Positions 48,536-60,900 of a DNA stretch of 64,000 bases are shown piece by piece. How positions within the stretch are numbered: the stretch's first letter is position 1; the number at the start of each line of letters is the position of its first letter. Below the pieces are notes generated by a model. That model had not been told where the DNA came from and did no database searches. It worked only from the letters and a program-made list of their open reading frames with translations. Source of the stretch: Xiphydria camelus (taxonomy: Eukaryota > Arthropoda > Insecta > Hymenoptera > Xiphydriidae); assembly GCA_963678675.1 (NCBI GenBank), contig OY783194.1, forward strand, positions 30,978,278-31,042,277, in the 5' to 3' direction. Position numbers and translations under genes: made by a program.

Positions 48536-49288
48536 ACGTACACTTACGAGTATCCATCCAGGCGATAACGAGCGACGGGATAGACACGAAGATCGATACG
48601 CACGTCCAGCGCGAATCGCCGCCGCCCCTCGATGAGGGCGATACCGGTCGTCGTACATATTGTATATAAAATACCGCGTACGTGCCGTAACGACCGTCGT
48701 TATCTCGGGGCAATCCGTGCCTCAGTTGGAATCCCGGTCCGTCGACGTTATTGGAGCGCGTGCATTAAAAACGCCGGGGAATATATTTTTTGCCACGCGC
48801 CATTATTTATCTCGCGTGGGAAAAAAAAAGGCAAAGCAGGAAACGCGCATTACGATTGAAATTAATATCGCGCAAGCTGGAACGGCGCGATGAATCACTC
48901 TCCTTCCACGTGCAAACCCAAAGAGACAAGTGTCGATGACGTAAAATCCAGCGCATTATCGCGCGGTAGCCCCGGCAATCTACGATATTACTCCGGAGAT
49001 ACGTATCGATCGGAGAGCGCTGCAGGTATTATAGGCAGGCGCGCGCGATACGTACATACCTACCTACTTACGCGTACGCGGACAGTGTCACTCGTGCAAG
49101 GCTGTCTCCTCCCTTCGACAGCGATCCTTTCTCTTGGCCCCAATTATCTCCGGCAGATAAGACGCGCGCCGATCGCACTCCAGTTAAATTTCAACCGATC
49201 GGCCGTGCCTCTCCGAGATTTCGCGTTTCTTTCGAGAAATGCTGCCACCGCGCCGATCTTCGCGACGTCGCGACGTCGCGTTCGATTC
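48536..49288. other. Anonymous intergenic DNA
   Basis: No gene, RNA or repeat is recognised. The plus-strand frame 48890-49438 runs into repeat family Q and lacks domains. Confidence 0.35.
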
Positions 49289-49795
49289 GCCTCCGTTTCT
49301 CGCTCTCGGAGCCGTCGGACCTCGCGAGGATCGAGGATAATGAGAAGCGAGATGCGATTTCTCCGATATCGACGGACCGATTGCAATCGTGCGACGTCGT
49401 CGACTCCGTTGTTTTTTCGCATTACCTTGACAAATTAATTATCTTTAAATAAATTGTGGAATTTACATTAAAGTGTGATTAAAATTAATCGCTGTATTTA
49501 TTGTAACAGCACGTTTACGAACAATTGTGCTTTTTAGCATTTTATTTGTATTATTTCGAAATCATCCGGTGCCACAAATATGCTCGCCTTTTGACGACTC
49601 GTTGAGCGCACAACTTTGACGCCTCTGATGAGCCAATAGTATCTAAAATCGCTGCACAATTTACCGGACCTCGAGCATCGACGATAATAAGAAGTGAGAT
49701 GCGATTTCTCCGGCATCGACAGACCGATATCATTTGTCCTGACAGTAATAGCCGCTGTAATTTCCACCGCGTGACGTCGTCGACCCCGTTGAAAA
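49289..49795. repeat. Family Q copies 2 and 3 flanking family R copy 4
   Basis: 49289-49420 and 49668-49795 both contain GAGATGCGATTTCTCCG and GACGTCGTCGAC in the same orientation. Between them, 49432-49680 is a family R copy (GCATTTTATTTGTATTATTT, GCACAACTTTGACGCC). Confidence 0.65.
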
Positions 49796-50056
49796 GTATG
49801 TCGTACGATTTTCTCGAGTCCTCCGCCTCGACGGCTGTAAAATACGTAGACGGCGATTCTCGTCGAACGAACGGGGATGGCCGTGCTTCGAGAGTTTGCG
49901 CGCGTTGAGCGAGAACGCGCGGTTCCACGCTGTTATAGTAGGCACAATATAAAATGTGCGCGCGACCATGCGGTTCCTACATACATGCACCGAGACTTTC
50001 TCCTGCCCCCGGGCACGACGCTTCGCGTTTATAGATACCTCGTGCCTCGCGCACAT
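49796..50056. other. Anonymous spacer
   Basis: Nothing recognised. Confidence 0.35.
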
Positions 50057-50460
50057 CATTGCAAGGAGAGTTCTGAGTGTTTCGATAAACTTGCGGGTAT
50101 CGTTAACGCGTTGGGAAATGCGACATTCAAAACACGACGATTTTCACGAAAATCGAAATCCCTGGAACTGGACACGCGACCTCCATAGCCGATTAATTTG
50201 TTCATTTCAGTTCCGAAAATCATAAACTTATCGGGAAAATCTAAAGAGAACATCGAAATATCGATGACTTTCCGAAGAAAAAAATGGTCTCGTGCATACA
50301 ACCAATAATTTATCATATTACTTTCGAGTAATTGACCTAATAACCATGCCTTTTGTGACGAGCGTGAAAAAATGCATGATATAGGGTGGTCGAGCGATCA
50401 ATTTTGTAGATTTCGATCTTTCGTAATATAAAATGTCAAGGTTATGCACTAATTGAGGTA
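50057..50460. repeat. Single diverged copy of the foldback unit
   Basis: Shares TTTCACGAAAATCGAAAT, GTTCCGAAAATCATAAA, ATAGGGTGGTCGAGCGAT and TAGATTTCGATCTTTCG with the 321-bp array at 42.8-44.1 kb. Confidence 0.6.
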
Positions 50461-51197
50461 ATGGTTACCTATCTACAGATCACATCTTACATCGAATTAA
50501 ACATTTCTTCCGATCGACTGCTTCCAGTTCGTATCTTTCAATAACATCAGTAACTCCACTCTGTCAAACATTCATTCGACAATCAATGACCGCAACATTC
50601 AATCCGGTCAAATAATTTTTCTTTTGATCAACTCAATATTTCAATCGGTACGTCAGTATATGTTTATAGACGGGACACACCTCGACCGAAGAGACAACGA
50701 CATCACGATCAACGATGCGATCTGCCAGAGCGCATAGCTCAAGACGAATTAGCATAAATCTAAGGGCGGGTCCCACTCGTTACCGAGTCAACGCGCGCGA
50801 CAGGTGCGCGTATGCTCCCACGCCCCGCGGGTATAGCACCGCCCGACCGCCGAATTTTCAAGTGCGGCACGCGTAGGAAGGCAATAGGTATGCACCTGTC
50901 CGTGCTTCCCGCGTGACACGCGTCCATTCAACGATATGAGTCCTTCGTTATAGTCTCATCCCTTTCGTGTACAACCGTTCTACGTATTCCATCCGGCGAG
51001 CCACGAAATGACAGATCGAAAACGACGTTCGGAAGGACCAACAGGAAGAACTCCGCTGGGAAGATCGTTTCAGGCGAGGCACACGGGGTATACCCCGTGT
51101 TTGATTTGATACGCGCCATGGCAGTGCAATGGATTGCATATCGGTTGATGCATCTCGTCTGCTATGGTTTTCTATTATATAACTCGGTTTTAACATT
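50461..51197. other. Anonymous intergenic DNA
   Basis: No gene, RNA or repeat is recognised. There is a short CpG-rich part around 50790-50870. Confidence 0.35.
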
Positions 51198-51425
51198 AAT
51201 TTTTTTATTGTAGATTCGAAAAATTTAAACAAAATTGTTTATCTCGTATTCTTTTCATCTTACATTTTCCGCCTTATCCGAGTTGGAAAACGATATTTTG
51301 TAACGCAGCTACGAAATAGTCCGGTAAGATTGTTTCCTTCGCACTCGTTGCTTGGTACAAGTGCGTCTTTCTGCCTTTCCGATGACGTCACAATCTAGCA
51401 GAGAAAAACGCACTTATAACTCAGT
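51198..51425 (-). repeat. Dispersed repeat family S, copy 3
   Basis: The reverse complement contains TTATAAGTGCGTTTTTCTCT, TGACGTCATCGGAAAGGCAG, AAGCAACGAGTGCGAAGG and TAGCTGCGTTACAAAATATC. Confidence 0.7.
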
Positions 51426-51969
51426 GAATAATGATTTGTTCGAACCGCTTCTTTTTCATATTTTACTGAATACGCATACGGATTAGAAATTAGATTTAAA
51501 AATATAAACATCTGTTTATGTGAAAACCGAATTCGGAAACAACAGCGGACGTGGCGCACCAACCGACATGCAACCCGTTGCACTGGCGTGTATTACACGA
51601 AACACGGGGTATACACGGATGGTCTTTCGGCCGTAATCGCCAGGCGAGAGTTTCACCGATTATCTCGTGCTTTCGTGATCCGCGATCGGCCGAGCCGCGG
51701 CGAGGCGTCTAATTGGCAGTCGCGCGTAGACGATCCCTTTTCGTGTTCTCCTCTCCTTCTCGTATACCAATCCCATGTATATCCTGGCTTCAGCGATAAT
51801 ACATTCAAACTGCAGTGATATTCCATTAGCGTAACGTATAGCGCACGAACCTAGAATTCTCCGATCGAGAATCTCTCTGAAAAGATAACGCACACGAACT
51901 CGTTCCAATATTTTACGCGCCGCTCCGCGTCTTATCTCCCGGAGCGGAGAACCGTCCACGGCCCGTTCC
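51426..51969. other. Anonymous intergenic DNA
   Basis: Nothing recognised beyond short open frames. Confidence 0.35.
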
Positions 51970-52245
51970 GTGTACCGTATATCCGTCTCTGTACTGGCCA
52001 GTTTCAAATTTACCTTCGGATAGGCTTGGTCGGTAATCGAGACATTTATACCGTAATTATAATTATTTTCGTAATTTCCATTATTCACAAATTCACAATT
52101 TCGAAGTTAGACGCCTCGATCTTCCGAATTGACATCAACTCTAACTGCCGACTCGACTTCTACCGTATTAAATGACTCGAGTACCGACCAAGCCTATCCG
52201 AAGGTAACTTTCAAACTGGCCAGTACAGAGACGGACATACGGTAT
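51970..52245. repeat. Foldback element with ~65-bp well-conserved arms
   Basis: The left arm (about 51972-52036) contains TCTGTACTGGCCAGTTTCAA and CTTCGGATAGGCTTGGTCGG. The right arm (about 52178-52242) is the inverse with few changes. The spacer is about 140 bp. Both arms can be read as the same peptide ending KLASTETDIRY from opposite strands, but no gene is supported. Confidence 0.75.
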
Positions 52246-52674
52246 GCGGCCTGGACCCACCGGTCTCCTCGTCGCGCGACGGATACCATTTTCCGCGCTC
52301 TACGCGTGCGTGTACGTATGCGCGGGGAAAGAGAGCGAGGAAGAGAGCGAGGAGACGGAGAAAGAGCACGTTAGAGAAATATGAATTTACGACTCATTAG
52401 CGCGGTCCTTGCGCGGCAGGTGTGCCGGACTCCGGTGCTCCGCGCGGCAACTGGCTCGTGAAATCATAATCATAACGACACACGTCCTTGCTCCGCTGCA
52501 AACGGAACGAATGGAAAAAATGGTGCGCATTATACAGGCGTCGCCCCCTCGCCTCGCACCCCTCTTCCACTTTCACGAGCCGAGGAACCCGCAGCAGCGG
52601 CCGAGGAGGCGCGGACCTTGGCGAGGGTGAAATGGGGTTGGGACGTAAACAATTTTTTGCTTATGGAAAAACAG
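52246..52674. other. Anonymous spacer
   Basis: GA-rich part at 52318-52370; otherwise nothing recognised. Confidence 0.35.
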
Positions 52675-52940
52675 TTCATGTCTATACTGCCCAACTATGG
52701 AGAAAGGCAGTAACTGCCAACCCCGACAAACTGTGGAAAATCAACTGTAACTTGGATGCCTTTACCCGAAGGGTTTCCAAGACAGATAACTAATGAAACC
52801 TAGCTTTAACGTTAAAAAAGGGTACAAAATTTGGGTACAAAATGATTCAAGATAGTCAATGGTACCAAAAAACGCATCTCGGTTTGTTTTGCTAGTTAAT
52901 GCCTTTCTCCATAGTTGAGCAGTATACTGACAATTTTGTA
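52675..52940. repeat. Inverted-repeat element, ~265 bp
   Basis: The left arm has ACTGCCCAACTATGGAGAAA followed by GGCAGTAACT. The right arm is the inverse (AGTTAATGCC, TTTCTCCATAGTTGAGCAGT). No coding capacity was found. Confidence 0.65.
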
Positions 52941-53849
52941 ATTTCCTCTTCATTTCCCTATTTTTTAAAGTTTCTTTTTTTACCCCAAAACTCGCAACTT
53001 TCCTCATTTTCCCTTATAGCTCGATATTTTTAGTAGATCCGATCAATTCTTTTTTCTCCGTGCATTTATATGGTCGGTTGAAACATTTCCTCCGGATGTC
53101 CCAACCACACTGATCCCCGCGCCGCGTGGATCGCTCCACGCATCGATCGGCCGATCGTCGTTCGGTACTGTTACACGCGAACTCGATAAAACGCGCGTTA
53201 TGCCACTCGGAGGAGCGTCGCGACTCTCTCCTAGCGTGCTAACAACCGCGGCCGGCACTTAGGCCGGTGTAACAGATAGACAGATAGGCGAAGCGGTTAA
53301 TAAACACCACGAACCGTCGTCGCGCGACGTTGTCGGGACGACGCGTCGGTAGAGGGGGGGGGGGGGACGTCGCAGCGAGTCGTGCGGTTACGTATACACG
53401 AAACCAATTAAGCTCCGCGCGCGAGTAGAGTCTAGCCGCCCGCAGACTTCCACTCCTCGTTCATCCTCCCCTTCGCGCCTCATTCCGTACGGCTATTCCC
53501 CGCGCGGGAGTGCCGACGCCGCGCCGCGCGCCTCGACTTTCGAGCGCGATTTTCACCGCGCGAAATGTCACGCGCGCGGGTGTACGCCGTATCTAGAATT
53601 ACGCCGGGTTGGAGTTAGCGATTTTCGTGGGTAATAAGATCGTCGAGTTAAAGGCGCTCGCGAAAAGGATATCGCGTCTCGCGCGCCGCCGGTTTTTACT
53701 TCTCGGGATCGGATTACGCGGGACCTGGTGCGCGCGGATCGGGGTCGGTCGATCGGCCGCGCGCGCGAAACGGGTTTTCAGATTTTGCAAACTCCGTCGC
53801 ATCGTCTTCCCCGAATTCGCGTCCGACGATGATTTCCGAATCGAAATTT
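52941..53849. other. Anonymous CpG-rich stretch with a family A remnant and a G run
   Basis: 53031-53064 holds only the right terminus of family A (TAGATCCGATCAATTC, then TTTTTTCTCCGTG). A run of 13 G is at about 53355-53367. 53500-53850 is CpG-rich. No gene is recognised. Confidence 0.4.
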
Positions 53850-54103
53850 TCATGAGATTCTGAACAGATTCCGTGGGCTAGAGATATCAGAATCCGATGC
53901 GGATGTTTGATCGGGATCGAATTTGAAATTTAACGCGATTTGCAATAGGAATCGGGTCGGAAAATCCTGATCTGTGATGCGAACATAGCAGGATATACAT
54001 ATATTCCAATTCAGTCATAACATAAAAATATATACATTTTTTAATGTAATTTGTAATCCATATACATATTCAATAACAAACGAAAAAGGAATGTGGTCCG
54101 AAA

Positions 54104-54374
54104 GAATAATTGAGGGGGTCAGAAGCCAAGGGGTCCAAGTAGAAATACAAGTTTTCCGAGATGCTCCACATTAAAGTATTCTTGTTCTTTAAAAATACCT
54201 GCAATTTCTTTGCCTCAAATATATAAGCTGTATGAACTATTCATACACCTTATACACTTGAGGCAAAGGAAAATTGCAGGTATTTTTAAAGAACAAGAAT
54301 ACTTTAATGTGGAGCATCTCGGAAAACTTGTATTTCTATTTGGACCCCTTGGCTTCTGACCCCCTCAATTATTC
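54104..54374. repeat. Near-perfect 271-bp palindrome
   Basis: Arms of about 118 bp start GAATAATTGAGGGGGTCAGA and end TCTGACCCCCTCAATTATTC. Only a few mismatches and one or two small gaps were seen, and the central loop is about 35-40 bp (around TAAGCTGTATGAACTATTC). A transcript would fold into a long hairpin. There is no coding capacity. Confidence 0.85.
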
Positions 54375-54615
54375 GCAGAGTTATAAGTGCGTTTCGCTCT
54401 ACAAGATAGTGACGTCATCAAAAAGCCAGAGAGACGCACTTGTGCCAAGCAACGAGTGCGAGGGAGATAGTCTTACTAGATGATGACGTAGCGCTGCATT
54501 TTAAAATATCGTTTTCCAGCTTATAGGTAGATAAGGCGAAAAATAAGAAATGAAAAAACACGGGATAAATAAATTTGTCCAAATTTCTCTAATCTGTAAT
54601 AAAAAAATTAGCCTT
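54372..54615 (+). repeat. Dispersed repeat family S, copy 4
   Basis: Contains GAGTTATAAGTGCGTTTCGC, TGACGTCATCAAAAAGCCAG, GCAACGAGTGCGAGGGAGAT and GATGATGACGTAGCGCTGCA. It abuts the palindrome. Confidence 0.75.
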
Positions 54616-54985
54616 AAAACCGAATTGTGTTGTGAGACTAGGTACATCTTATCCGAATTCGAAGAGCTTCGAATCGGAATCTCTGACCAGAATGCTATTC
54701 GAATTCCCAGACGAGAATCTGATCTGGTACTCCGATTGAGATTACATCTGATCCGAATCCGATCAGCTTCGGATTGGAATTTCTGACCAGAACTAAATCC
54801 TACTGATCCGACCAGATTTTGGTCAGTCACAACTGATTCCAACGTAACACAGTTCTACGGATCAGAATCGCATCCCAATCTGATCATGAACATCGTGATA
54901 CAGAACCTCGCAGTGCATCTGATCCCTCATCGGAAGTCTCTGACGACATTTCTACCCGTGTTATTCTCCGTTTCAGCGCGCAGTC

Positions 54986-57900
54986 ATGTTCAAACGGCTG
55001 TCGAAGGCGAGGCGCCACAGTGTCGACGGAGTCGGGAGCGCAGCGGCGACGACGCTCGACGATCCTCCCGGCGCGACGCCGACGAGGAAGCATGCCGACG
55101 GCCAGTCGCCGTGTCCGAACGCCTCGTTGAGACTGGCGGGGCGGTCCAAGCATGTCAGGAGGAGCTGCGGCGACTCGCCCTTGGGCGCGGCGATTCTCTC
55201 GCCCGGAAACGAGCGAGCGGACGAGTCGCGCGTCTCCGTCGAAGCCGACTATCAGATGGTCACCGCCGTGCCGGCTTACATCGTGGAACACGAGCCCGAA
55301 AAACTCAAAGGTACACACCTCCCTCCCGTTAATTAGGAGCGAGAGAGCGCACCTTCGCTCGGCCGAGCGCGCGCGGCGGTCTATCGGAAAACGTGGAATG
55401 CTCGTTTTACGCGGCGTTCGAAGTTAACGGAGCGCCGATTTCGAGGTCGATCGAGCTGGAATCACTCGTGACCCGCTTAGGATCGAGTTTCGCGCGGGGG
55501 AATCGGCTCGCCGCGTATCGCTCGGGTTCTGCGAACGGTTCGAAATTTCTTTCCTCGCGCGATGCCGTTGCGGCTGCCGGCAAAAAAGCTCGGCGCTTCT
55601 CGGAACGGAGTCGGAACGCGCCGCGCGTCGCGAGGGGATCGATTCGCGAGACGCGGCGCGTCGATCGTGCGGTATTTATGAATTATGGCGAAACGTCGGC
55701 CCCGCGCGAGAATGCCGGAAGCGTGCGGCTTGCCACGATGCGCGCGGATCGTTATACTCGAGCGTACGGATCGATTCCTGGTCCGGGGAGGTTGTCCGCG
55801 CGAATGAGCGAAACGGTCGTGTCGCGTCGAGCGACGCTTTCGCGCCCGGGTATCTCGCGTTGCGTCGGTTGTAGACTGAGAGAAAAATTTGGTAGAACCA
55901 ACTGAACGTTTATTTGTAGAGATATTACTGACTAAATATTTTATTGGTTCGAGTTATATTTATTTGTGCCAATAAAATGGTCTATTGATTTAAGTTGATT
56001 CAATTTAGTGAGAAAAATGTTAAGTAGATAATGAATATTTCAATATTAAAATTTAGTAGAAACAATTAAACGTTTATTTGTATATTACAAACTAAATATT
56101 TTATTGACTCGAGTAATAATTATTTGTGGCAACACAAAATGTTTCATTGATTCAAGTTGATATGGTTTATTGAGAGAAATATTATATTTTGTTCGGATGA
56201 ATAAATATTAAATGAGCCGATAAAATATTTAGTTAGTAATATACAAATAAACGTTTAATTGGTCCTATTAAATTTTTCCCTCATATCAGTGTACCGTGAG
56301 GTAGACCAAGGCGAATCGGATCATAGATCTATATTTCTCAGATCGTAGTGAAAACGAGTATTTCGATCGTCCGTATTACTTCACTGGAGAATAACGGTCG
56401 AAATGCTCATTTTCAATACGATCTGAGAAACACGGATCTACGATATCCGATTCGCCTCGGTCTATCACATCTCACGTGTCTCTCGGAAACTCCTCGCCCG
56501 CTCCATATTTCATCGCGGCATCCGCGCGCTCGAATTACGTGAGAAAATTTTAATCGAGGGACCCGACGAATCTCCGGGCGGCGAGTGGATATAACTTCGC
56601 GGCCTCTTTTAATCGACAAAGAGTGGCAGTAAATATCGGAAACGCGCCATTAACGTCGGGTAACCCTGGTACTAAATTAACTAAACGCTCGGTAATAACC
56701 ATTAGGCCGGATTAGCCTCGGGAGACGCGGTCCGACGTGTAAATCTATAAAAATTATCTCTTATCTTCCCCGTAACACCTGCCGCTCCGAGTGTATCCGA
56801 ACAGGAGCTATTAACTTCCATACATTAGCTTAATCAACGTCGGGTATACAAAGACAGAATTATCGTTCTCGGATAGTCGCGAGGTGCCTCGTGATAATTA
56901 ATTCGTCTTCGGAGACGCGGAGGTTCCGTCGATACACCGGACTCTCACGCGAGATACCCTTCGAATTAGCGTCGAATTCCGAGGAGCGCGGGACACGCTC
57001 GCGACGCCTCGGACTCGCGAGCGTTGCAGACCGTACGCGCGTCCCGTTTTAACAGTAATGGTCTACGGCGCGACACGATTCCCTCGCGAACAGCCCGTTC
57101 GAGTAAAGTGTCGATCGCGAAGAGCCTCCCTCTTATAAAATCGGTAAACACGCAATTAGCGTTAAGTAGAGTTACGACCCAATTCCCGCCCCCTCGCGAA
57201 CGACCCTCTCCGCGTTTTTTCGCCCGTGAGAAATTTTCTACGCACGTGCACTAAGAGAAAAGGTTACTGGGAGAAAAGAAATTGATTTGAAATAAATAGG
57301 AATTTATTTACATCGAACAAAAATCTACTTGAATTTGATAAATGCTAGCATATCTTTTTAGTCGAGTACGAACTTAGTAGAACATCTACCTAATTCATAT
57401 ATATGTAATATTGTTCGATGTGAATAAATTCCTATCCACCTCAGATAAATTTTTCTATTATATAGGTTCGTATTCAACTAGATCTTTTCTCTAGGTATGC
57501 GCTGAGAAAAAAGATTAATAATGTTAACCGAACGTTTGGTTGATACGAGAACAATGAAATATTTTTATTGCGACAACGAACTTTTGGTTATGACGATTAA
57601 ATGTTGGTTGTGGCGATGTAATGTTTCTAAAATGTCTATTGGCGAAAATTGCAGTATTCCAGTTATGTTCCAATTCGAATGTAAGGAAAGGAAAAAAGTT
57701 TCTGATAAAAATTGGACGCCGTAAGGAAAGGCTTCGTCGCGCTTTCGATAATGAACGTTTTTATGTATTCGTGATCTCGTATAGTTTGTAGTATACCGAA
57801 AGTTTGATGTCGCGATAAAAACATTTCGTCGTTCCCATATCAACCAGGGGTTTGGTTAACATTACTAATCGTTTTTCTCAGTGTGAAAACGCGGACACGC

Positions 57901-60900
57901 GGGCGTTTATACACCCATTCGAACGGAACAAATAAAACTTCTACCACCGAACACGCACCGTCGCTACGCGTCTGCCGTGCCTTCCCTGTTGAAGAAGTAT
58001 CATAGATTCTCATAAAAAAACTTGTAAAATCCCCATAGAATTCCCATGGGAATTTAATGTGCTTCAGGCACAGCAATTCCAGAGACCCTCTAATAAAAAT
58101 CTGAGAGAGGTGAATGGGAATGTATTGGATTCTCTGTGCATCTCTTGAAACAAATGGGCGTATACCTACAGGTTTTTATTACACAGAGAAAAAGAATTAG
58201 CTGGGTCTGCTAAGTATTACTTGCGGGGACGCAAGAAATTATTTATTTAAATCGATTTGATCTTTTTTCATATTAATTTGATATTTCTTCCTTGCAATTA
58301 CATACCATTTCACATAATTATAAGGAGAAAAAATATCAAATCGATGTATTAAAACGTTTCATTGATATAAATAAATAATAACAGTACTTGCGACTCCACA
58401 AGTAATTTTCAGTAGACCCAACTAATACTTTTTTACCGTGTACCTTTATGGGATTTTACTCGTTTTTACGGATACGTATAAAATTCGCTATAAATCCCTA
58501 TTTATCATCTCAGATCCTACACATAGAATCCAATGCATTCCTATTCGTCCTTCTTAAACTTTTCTAATGGATATCTGGAATTGCTGTCTGAAGCACATCA
58601 GATTCCCATAGAAATTGTCCATGGGAATGTACGGGATCTTTTCAATAGGGGGTTTTACGTTTTTTCCATTCACGGCCAGCCGCGCGCGGCCACTGGATCT
58701 TACGGGAGTCAATTACCCGCGCGCGAGGCCTACCGCTACAAAGGAGACCCGTATAGTGCCCTCTGCTGTGTACACCGCGTAGGCTTCCCTCCCTTCTGAC
58801 GACTCGTCTCGCTTTCCCTCCGACGGCGAGATAATATTATCACGTGGCGAGTCTAAGTGCGCCCTCGAGGAACGAACCATCGAGTTACGCCGACTCTCGC
58901 GCCGGAAACGCGGATGGACCCGAGCTCGCGATTCCCGGATAGATTTGTACATATGATCGTCACGACGTTCACATACAAACTACAATAATTGATCGTTTTA
59001 AAGTCTACGTTTGTTTTTCCGCGTTAATTTGAAGAAATAGCAATGATTTTCTTTCAATGTTATTTCCTCCAAACTCTACCGAATTTATCACAAACACCAT
59101 TGGACCGCTTTCCTTATCCCTCCGTAATACTCAAATGAGGAAAGGTTTGTCATTTTTTGGTCATTTCTTTAAATCACAAAGAGTCGTTAGAACCCACTAT
59201 TTTTTAACATCTGACTGGACGGGAGTCTGTTAATAACACGACTCACAAAGCGCATAACCTTGATACATCTCACAAGCCAATGTACCTAGAGTTGCCGTAC
59301 AATTTAACGAACATTTTTCTATCTGGATCTCTCTCTCTCTTCGCCTCTTTCCCCTTTTTCGCTCCGCTAATCCGCGAATGTCGCATCCTTTCACTAATAA
59401 CCATCCGAGCGTCCGCCTCGTTAGAACCACGACGGCTCAACTCCACGGGAAGGTCCGGCGGCGAGTGTCCTCGCGCTCTCGGCAGGAACGGTACGGCGTC
59501 GTTAAGTACTCACTCTGCCGTGACGCGCCGCCGGTTCCCGGGGAGACTCGCCTGCCGTTGCACTCTCGCGCGCCGTGACGGTCCACGGGGCGCGCGCACT
59601 CTACACGCGTCGCGCGAGAGAGGGCGAGGAGAAGACGAGGAAGCGGTATTTATTCCGGACGCGTAATCGGTTGCCCCCGCTTCGATCGCGACGCCGTATA
59701 ATACGATACAATCGAAGCCGTACGGCGGAGAGTAGCGCGCGATGAGCGGAAGCGCCGCGCGATCGTTCTCCCGCGCGAGAGGCGCGCCGTTCCGAATCGA
59801 AAAACACGTGTACCCGGCGGTACACGACCCGCTTGACAATCATCTCCCCTCCCGCGAGTCTCGAACGGGCCCCGTTAACCGTACACCGCCGCGACGACAC
59901 CCCGAAAAACTAGTCCCAAAATACGCGGAACCAATTGCGCGCGCGCGCAGGCCGCGATCGCGACGACATTTCCCGGAGGGTTGACCATATGTCGCGCGGG
60001 GCGCTCGGCACGGTGAATGCCCGGTTTTTCGGCGAGACCTCGATTCCGCCTATTCGGACCCTCCTCACCCGTTCGCCACTCTCGGAAGTCGATCCTCGCG
60101 CGCTCCTCTCGGCCCCGAGTCGAGTTCTTGCTCGAGTTCGCCGAGTCCGAGGCCACGCCGATCGCCCGGGGCGCCCGTTCATCATTTGGGCCCTTTTGTC
60201 GCGCGCAGGCTTAGGCGTCTGGGGCAGGAGGATGAGCAAGAAGATAGACTCGTTCCGCCGGGCCGGCTCTCGCGAGACGCTCTGCCAGTCGGAGGATGCA
60301 AACAGCCCGCAGGCGCAGGAGCGACGGACGGGCGTCGCGGGACCGAGTCCTCGGCGATCGCCCTCGCCCTTCAAGTCCTTCTTCATCCGCATGGGCTCCA
60401 CCGGGATGCTCAACTCGGCACGGCACAATCGTCGCTCCCGCAACTCCGCGGAGAGCAGCGAGCGCCTGCGCACTCCCGAGAAGGAGCACCTCTTCAGGAG
60501 CTGCAGCACGAGCCAGCTCAACACGAGTCCGACCTACGTGAAGGGCGACGATCCGTCCGAGGGTATCGATCTCAGGATCAACGAGAAGGACAAGACCGCG
60601 TCTTGCGACAATCTCGCCGCGCAGCGGCAAGGCGAACGCGAGGAGGAGGAGGAGGAGGAGGACGAGGACGAGGAGGCGGAGGGAGGGGACGACGACGACG
60701 ACGACGGCGACGATGACGACGACGACGACGAGGACGAATTCGCGAGATCCGCGCCCCCGCGTACGTCCGTCGTCGCGAACTTCGACCCCTGCGACTTTGC
60801 CGTGCCGAAGAGCTGCACCGCGGACGCCGCCGCGCTGCTGCGCAAGTCGAGCAGCTGCGACTTCAAGGAGGCGAAGAAGTGCAACTTCCCCTACGCCTTC

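Larger units (their letters stand above)
53850..54960. repeat. Dispersed repeat family P, copy 3, interrupted
   Basis: The left part (53850-54010) has ATTCCGTGGGCTAGAGA and AAATTTAACGCGATTTGCAA. The right part (about 54640-54960) has GATTACATCTGATCCGAATC, GACCAGATTTTGGTCAGTCA and CTCTGACGACATTTCTAC. The middle is filled by a palindrome and a family S copy. The right end stops about 15 bp before the acceptor of gene 3's first coding exon. Confidence 0.7.
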
